A DNA stretch of 64,000 nt from Owenia fusiformis (lineage: Eukaryota > Annelida > Polychaeta > Sabellida > Oweniidae): positions 9,912,349 to 9,976,348 of the forward strand of contig CAIIXF020000010.1 in NCBI GenBank assembly GCA_903813345.2, written 5' to 3'. The position numbers and the translations under genes are program-made. Numbering within the stretch: the first letter of the stretch is position 1; every line of letters starts with the position of its first letter. The notes below the pieces were generated by a model. The model saw only the letters and a list, made by a program, of their open reading frames with translations, was not told the origin of the DNA and searched no databases. Of the stretch, positions 46,501-58,500 are shown piece by piece.

Positions 46501-49500
46501 ATCAGAAAAAACAATACTTAATAGGGATCTACTGAAAAATTCCTTCACTTTGAGTGGAGTATAATGTAGCCATGCTTTGAAAAAATCATAAAATTATTGT
46601 GAAATCCCACATAAGATGACCCTTTTTAATTTTCGAAATTTTGAAAGTAGGAATTTTCTAAATATCATAATTTGATTTTTGAGACTACACAAACTGTAAA
46701 TTCAAGTTTCAAGTTCATGATTTATTAATGGTTAGCAGGTTAGACATCCATTGTGACAAAATGTTGTAGTATAATGCTCTCATTGATAATGATGCTATGT
46801 ACATCAAATGAACTTGCCTATGGGATTGACTGTGTCGACTGATTTATGTGTTATTTCCCTACAATGCCTTACCATTGTTGTTTATTCCTAGTTCCATTGC
46901 TATTCTGATATTGGCGCTCGTGTAATGGTTCGAGCAAACTGTCATATATTACTACATGAAGTATTTATGATTTTCATCAGAATCAGAAACTGTTTCTTCC
47001 CTCTAAACATCATGAAGTTGAGTGTAGTAGGCTAGGCTGTACTGTAGTGATTCTGTCATTGCATAGGTACAGTATGTTCATGGTCAACTCATTCTCCTGT
47101 CGATGGCCCACTGATCCTGAAATTATAGATCAAAATATAATGCCTGGATATTGTGGTTGATAAGTTCAATATAAACCAAACTTTTTTTTCCAAATAAAAG
47201 TCACCATTTCATATCAGATTTTTTGACTCTGCCCGCGTAGGAGACCTCTTGAGTTTGAAATAGCCTGACAGTCGTTCCAGGGTATAGACATACTTCAACA
47301 AAGGGACTTCCTAGGGGGTTACATGGGCAAACCAGGGAGTTTCCTTTCAATTTTTAAATCAGTTGCAAACCATAGGCCTAGATCTATTTTTTAAATGTTA
47401 GGTTTATCAGGGGCGGATCCAGGAACAAACAACGGGGAGGGCTAATTTCAGGTCAGAGAGAAAAACTTCCTCTCTTGCGCGAAAAAAAATTTGGGCCCTT
47501 AAAACTGAAAAGTGGGCCTAACTTTTTAAATTTTGAGGCCCATTTTCTTCTAAATTTTGCCTCAAGTTGAAAAAATAAGGCCTTAGAAGGCCCAATAATG
47601 ACCAAAAATGCCAACTTTTTGGGGCCTTAAGGCTTTTTTGGCCTGGAAATTTTGGGTTTGTGTAAAAAAAACGGGTAACCGGGTAGCTTGGTGACCCGAT
47701 ACCTAACGTTCCTAGCAGGGTTACCAACTTTCAAAGTTTCACATTTTCCCCGATATATATAGTAGCAAATTGACTTGACAGACTTAGCCTACCGAGTGCA
47801 CTACTGTTCGATATTTTTTACCCTATAGGCGACAGAGTACTTTTTGAAATAATCGACACAGCAGACAGTGACGTCCATGTCACGTTGCTCATTAGTTGCG
47901 TTGTCAAAATGTTTTTTTCGATGTGAAATAACCTCAAAACGTGAGTGACATCCATAATGGCGTTCATGTACCGCATTGATCTGACGTTATTTAAATATTC
48001 AGCAAGACATCGATGGATGGAATAAAAAGTATGTTGTACTAACATGTTCGTAAAGTTTGTTAGTGTACAAAACATAACAGGGATGTTTCAATTTTACCAC
48101 ATTGGTTAATTGTCGAGGTAACATAAACGTTTAATTTCAACATTTTGTGGAAATGGCTTTAAGATATTTGTAAGTTAAGAAAACGTTACAAATATGTTAT
48201 ATTCTCACTAAATCGGTTCATTACGGACTTTATTTTAACGTTAAAAGTTAACATCGTCAAAACGTTTTTTACGACGTGAAATAACCTCAAAATGTGAAGT
48301 CTAAAATAACGTACATAAATAAAATTCGTAACCCTGCTACCGGTCACCCAGTTACCCTGTCCTCCGGTTTTTTACACAAACCCAAATTTTTTTGGCCCAA
48401 TTTTTTTTCTGGGTCCAACTTAGGGTGGAGGGCATGTCCCCCCTGGATCCGCCACTGTTTATATTGTATTCTATTCAAATTCTATCACTGTCAGCAAAAT
48501 ACTGGCAACTTTTAATTGCAAATTGGAACGTCATGACGAATGATCACCCAAATAAATTCACTTGTAATTTTGAGATGGATTTTAGTGCTCATATGCTTAC
48601 GATCACATAATATATTGCATTAATACATAACAGTAACACTACCATTTATTATTAAGATACCGAATGATCGCACAAAATACAAAAGTTCAACGTAATTTAT
48701 TAGAATTTACACGTTTCAAAATGATATGCGAAAATGACAAGTCGATAGATTCTAATAGAGAACCAGGAAGTAATTTTTCTAGCTTCAAAGATAGCAATTT
48801 TGATAGATTGCAAGCAGAAAATGATATTAATTTGGTAGTTCTTACCTTTATGAATAGTTGCTATGATGTTTAATGCTACGACTCTCCTCTGTTTGCCCGA
48901 TTGAGACCGAAATCGTCCCGCCACAAAGTGAAGCATTTTGTTTCTAGGTGGGCGATAATTGGTGAAAAGTTTCACAGACGTTTCAAAATTACGACAATCA
49001 AGTGTCCTATTTTTCCGTATAATTTATTCTATCACCACAAATAAACATTAACAAAGATATATCCACTCATGCTGGGTAAAGATTTTATTTATTTGAGTAA
49101 TATACATCTAAATAACCAAATTACGGCATCGAAACCGAAACCAAAAGTGAGATGCGTGGGAATGATGCGCACTCGTCTTTTTTATTTACTGGAATACCAT
49201 CTTAAGCCCCATTTCATTTGATTTATTCTATTAAGCCACATTTCTTTTGATTTATTCTTTTAAGCCACATTTCATTTGTTTTATTCTTTTAAGCTATATT
49301 TCATTTGATTTATTCTTTTAAGCCCCATTTCATTTGTTTTATTCAGTCTGCTGGTCTGGTGCTAGTGTATGCCAGGAGTTGGTCTGAGGTGACGTCTACC
49401 AAGAACTACACCATGAAAAATGACACGGCAAAACCAATCTTTGAACAGGAGACAGAGTGGCACTTTTACCTCCTTGGGTAAGTTCTGCTTGGAGAATTGA

Positions 49501-52500
49501 TGAATCAAATCAAAACATGAATATGTATCTAAGTAAAAAAAACATCAAATTTTGTCAAGCTTGTAACTGAAGTGCCTTTTGAATAAGTTCAAATCTGAAC
49601 ACTCCTTCACGTTTGTATGTACAATTAGGTGTGAACTTTCAAAACAAAATGAATATTGTATGCCACTTTGTTGTGATGTCTGTTAAAAATACATTTTAGT
49701 CATATTTCTTAATTTAAAATTTAACAGGCAACAATAGCATTATTAGATACAGTAATTTGCTCAAATGTTTTAATATGCCGTTGGATTTAAAAAAATTATT
49801 TTTGGGGTGATTCTGTTACAGTGATTGTTAATTTATGAAATGTTTAATTTGTTTAGGTTCGCCAAACTGGACCGCTACTATATGATTACTGCTATATTAG
49901 GTATTGTGCTCCTTCTGAAATATTTACTCTGGGATCGAGATTTTCATGAGATAGATAACACCACAGAGCTTGTAGCAAAAGATGTAATAATTAAAGATGA
50001 ACCAACATTTAAACCCACAAAAGTAAATCAAGGTAGGCACCATGTACCACTGAATAAAGCTATAGGCTGATTCTTAAAAATAAATATCAATGTAAAGATG
50101 TAGATAAACCCCAAAAACTCAACCTTCACCTTTTAAATTGAATCAAAAATTTGGTATAGTGTGTAGTACAGTGTGATTCTGTACATTAACATTATGTGAA
50201 TTTAAAAGCAAATACAAAAAGCAAAAATGTATCTTTATGTTAAAAAATCTTTTGTTTTACACTGAATTGTTTTATCTTTCAGAGTTACGTTGTTCAAATA
50301 ATTCTAATGGATTCAGCATTATTGTCGGAGATTCTGATGAAGACAGCAGCGAAGAAATTGATACGCATAACTCAGACTGTCAGGATACAAAATCTTCAAA
50401 TAATATGGATACATTGTGTGACAATGGGAGTGATACTTTAAGTGCAAATTGTGTGACACATTCACTGAGCACAACCAGCTCTATTGCTACTTCTGGAAAT
50501 CAAATTGCTGTTCCAACTGATGAACATCCTCCCTCCAACTGTAAAGTTGGCGGTCCCGCGGTGTCTCATACAATGAGGACTGTTGAAGAATGCAAGCTAA
50601 TTCTGAGCGAACCTGTAAGACTTCAAAATTGTTATTTCCTTAATTATCTGGAAAATATTAATTTTAAAAGATAGATATTTGGTGTTTCAAGTGATAATGT
50701 CAGTGGATTCTATTGGTTGATATTTATGACATTATCATACGTCTCATGTTTCAATGACAGATTTTTGGGTTGTTAAAAACTGATTTTGCATATTCCAAAT
50801 TTCTATAAAAATGGATTCTAAAATGGAGGGACGATATATAAGAAAATATTATATATGATAATGTTTTACAGGATGGTCCATCAAAGTTAACAGATGAGGA
50901 GGTCTTATCTTTAGTTAATATCAAACACATCCCAGCATATAAACTTGAGTCCAGCCTTGGGGACCCAAAAAGAGGAGTGGCCATAAGGTAAGCCAAGTGA
51001 TTGTTTGACAGCTACTGTATAAGGCATATGTTAGGGTTATATCATTCAATATGATTATATCTTGGAAGTTTGGATTCTGTTTTAATGTCATAGTTTTTCG
51101 GTATTTTTCACAATATGATTGTATAACTGCAGATCTTGACATAATTTAATTTATGGCTTCCTAGTCAAATGATGTCATTCTCTTGTTAACGCTATAGTTA
51201 AATGCTGTCTCTAATGAATCTATTGTTAACTGATTGTTTATTTCCAGACGCAAGTTGATCCAGGCAAAGTTAATCAGTGCCAACCCCTTCAAAAGTCTTC
51301 CTTATAGTGGATATCAACACTATGATCTCGTAAGTTCTACTTTTCATCTTACTTTGAATATGGATATGTCACCACTAGTTTTTTTGTGGACAGTGGTTTG
51401 GGTGGATTAGAAAAAGAAATTCATCGCTTCTCGAAGATAGTTTCAGTCCTGCTGTTACGATTTAGAGATTCTGATGCCTATGAATCATGCCCCTCTTGTA
51501 CCCTTCTCATCTTGTGGATTCAATTGTTTATATGTAAAAGATCAATCCTGAATGTCATCCTATGTTGATGCCTTTGAATGATGTCAATCCTAGGTGAGTG
51601 GTGCCTGCTGCGAGAATGTAGTAGGTTACATGCCAGTCCCCGTAGGTGTGGCCGGGCCATTGTTGCTGGACGACAAGCAGTACCAAGTTCCCCTAGCAAC
51701 CACAGAGGGTGCACTTGTAGCTAGTACAAATAGAGGATGCAGGGCTCTTGCTGTAAGTGTGTTTATGAATGCTTCATTTTATTGTGCAGTGTAATGAAGT
51801 TCATATGAATCATAAAGTATGAAATATGCAAATTGATATTGCGCCCTTGAGGTAATATTTCCTAGATATAGAAGCACTATACAGCAAAATTTACCTTTAG
51901 GGCCAAGTGGAGTGTATTGCGTGTTATGAATATTAAAAATGTAAAAATCATTTTTACAGCTGAGTGGGGGTGTTACTAGCAGTTTGCTGGGAAATGGCAT
52001 GACAAGAGCACCTGTTATACGCTTCCTATCTGCCAAGATGGCCAGGTGAGACAACCACTTAACCACATTGCAAAATCCTGCAACCGTGATAGAATTCTCC
52101 GAAACTCCCATCTGTACAGTATAATGTACAGTGTGTTGTTCTGGATCTATGAAGGACAACATATACCACAGAATCCGAAAATCCAAATGTAAACTGAAAA
52201 TGACATGCTAAATTTCATTTTCTTGATTTCAATCATTTTAAGCACAATAAATGTGACCCCTTGATCATCTTAAACTAAATCACTTTTGCAAGAGTGTCTT
52301 AATGTAAAAAAGCTAAAGATTCTTAGGTTTTACGTTATTAAATCATTTTTGAAGATCCTGAATATTTATTTATTTACATTTCAGTGAGGCTAAATCATGG
52401 TTAGAAAAAACAGAAAACTTCCAAAGACTTCAAGAAAGTTTCAACTCAACAAGTAACTTTGCGACATTGCAGCGGTTACAAGTAACTCAAGCGGGACGAT

Positions 52501-55500
52501 TACTATTTGTGAGAATCATAGCTTTGACAGGAGATGCTATGGGAATGAATATGATCTCTAAGGTTTGTCATTTTACATTCATACATTTGTCATTTGTCTC
52601 TTTTTTATTATTAGGAAGAGGGGTGTCTCATTGCCAACGGTTGTGGGATTATGAAATAAATTTCATTGGGGGAACGAAGTGTGTTATAGATTTCACTAGG
52701 GATAAAGATGGTTTTCAATCGAGGTTCAAGTGAACAGTAAATTAACATTTTCAAATTTCCGTACTCAGTTTTTTCCACAATTGCTAGCATTTGGACACAA
52801 ATTCCTGACTTCTCAATACCTGAATAGTATTGAATCTGGTATGTGGTTAAACTAATGTTCACTAGAATTCTAAAGCAAAACATAATTGTGACAAATGTAT
52901 TCATGTCTCTTATCATTACATATAAACTGATTGTATTAGACTATAAATAGGTCCCCCATGTAAAAATATTCCTTTGAAAGTCCCCATTTTAAAAAATGTC
53001 AGATATCTTTAGAATTACCTATGATGCGATTGAGGTGCTGCAATGAAGTTCAGGAATTAAGATAATCTGCAGTGTATAATGTTTTATATTTTAGGGGGCA
53101 GAGAAAGCTTTGAATGTGCTACATGATTATTTCCCTGATATGGAAGTCCTGGGCCTTAGTGGTAACTACTGTACAGATAAGAAGCCTGCTGCAATTAATT
53201 GGTAGGTGGACATATTGTTATAGTCTCCAACTTCTTTTGACGGTGTTCAGCAGTTGGCATTCGGTGGTCGGCATCTGTAACAAATGGCAAGTGATGAAAT
53301 CTTGCATAGCCTTGTTGTTTTTTAATTAATTATTTCTTTTACATTACTGAGTAGTAAATAGTTACCTAAAAGTTTGTTGAAGGCATAGGTGACATATAGT
53401 CCTGCATACAAGCCAGGAAAACCAGCAAGCATTCTAAGGATTATCTTAGGTTTGTATGCAGGCCTTATTACCCCAAGATAATATGATAATGAAGATATCA
53501 ATATTATTGTACACCAATCAGATATGTGTTCGAGGTCAATATAAATTTGGTCAATGAAACATTGTATTATTTGTTATTGTAGGATTGAGGGGCGAGGGAA
53601 ATCCATTGTCTGTGAGGCCACAATACCAGCTGAAGTTGTAACAAATGTCCTTAAAACGTCCACTGATAAACTTGTAGAGTTGAATATTAGCAAAAATCTG
53701 ATTGGTTCTGCCATGGCTGGAAGTATGGGTGGATTCAATGCTCATGCAGCTAATGTTGTCACTGCTATGTTCATAGCAACAGGACAGGTGTGTTTATCAT
53801 GGATGATGTTTATCATGTTTGAGCAGCTTAAGACCTGACCTTTGTAAACTGTTGAAGGGCCTTTTGTACCATCTACATTTTGTTTTATTTTATGCATCGC
53901 TATTTGTGTATCTCCTTTTCAGTTTGATGCAACTGTCATTCACTTTTCGCTGTCACAATGTACGATTTTTTAGTCTGTTTAGCCATATTGAAACAAGAAT
54001 TTTGTTTAAAAAAATGATTTTTCAAAGTAAACTAGTGGATGTTAAGAAAACATTCTGTACATTCAGTGATATCTCTTGCATGTCTTCTTCACTTTCAAAT
54101 CATAATTTATTTATTTATTTGATATTTCTCAGGATCCAGCTCAGAATATCGCCAGTTCTAATTGTATCACTCTGTTGGAACGTACTGGTGAGAACAACGA
54201 GGATTTGTATATTAGTTGTACAATGCCATCTATTGAGGTGGGAACTATAGGGGGCGGCACTGTTCTCCCTCCACAGGCTTCATGTCTTGAGGTAAGACAT
54301 CCAATTGAATAGTAATCAATTGTCAAGACCATTAGCCGGAGTTATGGTCTATATGTTTTGAAAACTGCCTTTTGGACATTACAATATTTTAACCTTTGCA
54401 TTGCCTGCAGTTAAATCCATTTACACTGTACTGTATAATGTAAATTACGGGTAAAAGGATTTCTTCACTTCTGAGGGTCAATACTGCTACATGTATATGA
54501 TTACATTTTGTCACATAATGTAGACAATTTATAGTACAATTTCCTTTTATTCTCTCATGGAAGATTACTCCATATACATGAGTGTATGGTTGAAAAGTCC
54601 AGAGGATTTGCTCAGATGTATCTTAAATTTTGGTTAAGATTGGTAAATTTTTCAAGTCACTTAGTCTAAATAAAGTGACTGCATTGAGTACAATGTGAAA
54701 ACACTTCTTGACGAAAATTAATTTTCCATTTCATCCTGGAATGACCAAATAGAAGTTTTAATTAGATCATCCTAATGTACCTTGTTAATACAACATTTGA
54801 TTTATTATCTTGTTATCTTAATTTTGCTTACATATAGCATGATGATCTTAATTCAAAAAAGAATTTTATCCCAATTTTGACAACTTGATAATTTTCATCT
54901 GTTCTAGTTACTTGGAGTACAAGGTCCCAACAAGACTTCTCCGGGTGAGAATGCAACACAACTTGCAAGAATAGTGTGTGCCACAGTACTAGCAGGAGAA
55001 CTTTCCCTAATGGCAGCCCTTGCTGCAGGCCATCTTGTAAAAAGCCATTTGAGACACAATAGGTAGGTTATAATGTGAGCCACAGTACTAGCAGGAGAGC
55101 TTTCTCTAATGGCAGCCTTTGCTGCAGGCCATCTTGTAAAAGGCCATTTGAGACACAATAGGTAGTTTATAGCAGAACTTTCCCTAATGGCAGCCCTTGC
55201 TGCAGGCCATCTTGTAAAAAGCCATTTGAGACACAATAGGTAGGTTATAATGTCAGCCACAGTACTAGCAGGAGAATTTTCCCTAATGGCAGCCCTTGCT
55301 GCAGGCCATCTTGTAAAAAGCCATTTGAGACACAATAGGTAGGTTATAATGTGTGCCACAGTACTAGCAGGAGAACTTTGCCTAATGGCAGCCCTTGCTG
55401 CAGGCCATCTTGTAAAAAGCCATTTGAGACACAATAGGTAGGTTATAATGTCAGCCACAGTACTAGCAGGAGAATTTTCCCGTTTTTTTTTAACTATTTG

Positions 55501-58500
55501 TTCGCAAACATGTACATTTTCTTAAACATGTGATACTGACACACATTTATGATAAAAATGTCGAAGGAATTCTGCCTATAATATGTGAAATAAGGAAAAA
55601 AGAAAAATTGTTCCTTTGAGGTTCCGACATTTTGTTAGCGAAACGATCCATTTTGGTGACCATCTTAATGGAGTGGAGTACCAATGATTAAGGCATTTAT
55701 CACCTAATACTGTATAAGTGGTAATTTTGCCTAATCATTTAATTTGCCTATTTCCTATTTTTTGCCAGGTTCGGAAAATTAAATGTCGGAAATATTGTCT
55801 TTATAATGTTATCCAATGGGAGGTTTCTTGTCATTAGGAAAATTAAAATTAGGAAAATGATGAAATTTGACCATTCGGAAAATTAACCACTCGGATTAAT
55901 TACCACTTATACAGTATCTCTTAAAGCTGTCTTAGATCAAATTTTGTGGTAATGACAAATATCCCAGAAATTCCACAGGGAAAGTAACTCAAGAATACTT
56001 CTCAAAGTATCACCAAAGGGCTATGTCCCATATCCCTGGCAAAGTGATTATGACAATATTATTTCCCTCGTATCCCTTCTGCCCAATAAATCTGATTTCC
56101 CCAGACTTTCATGTCCCTTATCACCTAGGGTCCCATTCAGTTTCTCATTAGGCTCATTTCTCAAATGAGTGTATTAATACCTAGAACATGTACGCACAGA
56201 TAAATCAAAAACAACTTGAGAACAATATTGCAGATCCTTGTTTAACATTGTTTTCTCCACTTGATGGGTCTAAAATAGAAAAATGTAAAAGATTGAACAC
56301 TTATTTTTCTACTATTAAATGTTATTAACTGTACACAAAGTTACATTGCATTTTTAGGGTGGTTAAAAAATCTCTTTTTGAGACTTCAGCCCCCCCTCAG
56401 GTGAAACACTGATTACATTAGATTACAAGTAGTTTATAATACTAACACTACCAGTAAATATAAAGCTTGCATATAAAATATGCAGTGTCGTATAAACATA
56501 TCACAATGTCTATTACCTATGAAGGTGCTTTAAATGTATTTGTTTTTTTCTATAGATAGGCTATATGTTTCTAACTTGATGCTAGAAAATGATAAAATTG
56601 ATCATGTCAGTCTCTTAGCATTTTTAAGGAATGGGTATGTTAGTTATTTTTAAAAAATGCTTTCAAATAATTTAAATGTTTATATTTTAATATCAGGCAA
56701 TTTTTTCATATTCAGTTTGTTATATTGCAAATTATTAGATCAAAATACAAATACGAGTATTAATAGCCATGTTTAATACAAAGGACGATTCTCGGTTTGG
56801 AGAACGAAGTTCATCAATCTAAATGAGCATTATCCCTGCTTCGGACAAATTTGATTTTTTTTACATAATATAGATTTGAATGTCTTCTTTTGAATAGTCA
56901 TAATTTAATTTGGGTAATATCTCTAGATTTTTCGCAAAAAGATATTTAAGCGCATTACACTGATGAACTTCTTTCCCCAAATGGAGACTTGTAATTTATT
57001 GAATCGGTCTTATTGAGCATTATCCCTGCTTCAGACCAATTTGTTATTTTTACATCTTGTAGATTTTAATGTCCTCTTTTGAATATTCATAGTTTAATTT
57101 GGGTAATATTTCTATATTTTTCATGAAAAAAATTATTAGCCCTGGAGACTGTTCTCCAAACTGAGAATCGTCCTTTGAGGTACACGCATATGATTTGGTC
57201 GCAAATTTTAAAAGAATAGATAGGTGGTGGATAGGATCACTAGACATTTACACATCTTTCAAAATATTGTGCACTTAGCTTTGAAATAATATATTGACTC
57301 TAACTGGTAAACTTAATCACTATTCACAAAGAGAGATAGCTTGTCTTGTTGGAACTGTTCACTTGATAGTTGAAATTCCTCATGTTTCCTATTAATTCAT
57401 CTTCAAACTCAATAAAGAATGTCTTAGTATACAGCCAAAATCACATGTAGGGTTGTCTCATTTTTGAAATCACATTGCCATATGGGAGACTCCAGATTTG
57501 TGAAATTATGTGAATGTAGATGAGGTTTAAAGACTAAGTCACATCTTACTTTATTAAAGATAATCTCTTGGCTAAGTCAGGACAGAAGATGTGTTTTGAA
57601 TACTTATTAGTACATGTAATGTGTTTCAATGTATTTTTATCTAAACCTAGAAAATTGTCATTTTTGCCACAATGTCAAAGATTGAGGATTGTGGGGAGGT
57701 TTAAAATGAGGTTAAAAATTCACAGACATTTAGCCTTTAGGGAACACTGACTCAGCAAGAGAACATAGCTTTACCAAAAAGGGTCATTTTTGACCACCCT
57801 TATATAGGACCTGGAAATTTGTTACATGTCAAAATAACCAAAAAATGAAATGTTTTATCATAAATCTGCCTCACAAATGTAAGATTTTTAGCTCACATGG
57901 TGAGCTTTTGCAATCGCTCACTTGTCCGTCTGTCTGTCCGTCCGTCTGTCCGTCTGTCCGTCCGTCAACAATAGTGGCACGTTTTAAAACCTCTGTCGAT
58001 AGGATTCCTGTTTTAAGTTATTTCTGTTCAACATCAATACAGAAAACCCCCCTATGACTCCTGGTTCAAAAGCTCGCCTATTTTCAAAATGGCCGTCACT
58101 TTTGTCTCGCGAAATTCACTTTTGGCCCATTTCCTAGCTTTACAAATAATTTCAGGTGTCCTACATTGTAAAAATCCATGTCAAGGTAAAGATTAGATAT
58201 ATGAAATAATTTTGTTACAAAAAATCAGCGAAAAATTGTATCCATTTTTTTATTTTCAGCCATTTTAGTTAACATTGATTTGTCTATCTGACTCGCAAAA
58301 TCCACTTTCTGTCAATAACAGTGGCACGTTTTAAAACCTCTGTCGATAGGATTCCTGTTTTAAGTTATTTCTGTTCAACATGAATTCAGAAAACTCCCCT
58401 ATGACTCCTGGTTCAAAAGCTTGCCTATTTTCAAAATGGCCGCCATTTTTGTCTCGCGAAATTCACTTTTGACCCATTTCCTAGCTTTACAAATAATTTC

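Larger units (their letters stand above)
43878..49201. mobile_element. 5.3-kb TTAA-flanked inverted-repeat element in HMGCR intron 6
   Basis: The left end GGTGGTATTCCAGTAAATAA and the right end (reverse complement) GATGGTATTCCAGTAAATAA differ at one of 20 positions. They are directly flanked by TTAA (43874-43877 and 49202-49205), and the 29-bp array continues on both sides. TTAA duplication points to the piggyBac or Kolobok superfamilies. No transposase is readable; a minus-strand frame at 48700-48975 with a donor-like end (ATAAAG/GTAAGAAC) is the only faint candidate. The interior carries internal repeats and a nested element at 47408-48457, so much of the length is accretion. Confidence 0.8.

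Noticed and set aside
48700-48975. A minus-strand frame with a donor-like end near the right end of the TTAA element, considered as a transposase first exon
   Set aside because: No transposase motif or following exon was found; it is mentioned only as a faint candidate.
54904-55458. A 184-residue minus-strand frame with repeated Trp/Ala-rich units
   Set aside because: It is the antisense of HMGCR exon 18 and its 99-bp repeats; the repeat length, a multiple of three, keeps the frame open. There is no start context or family match.
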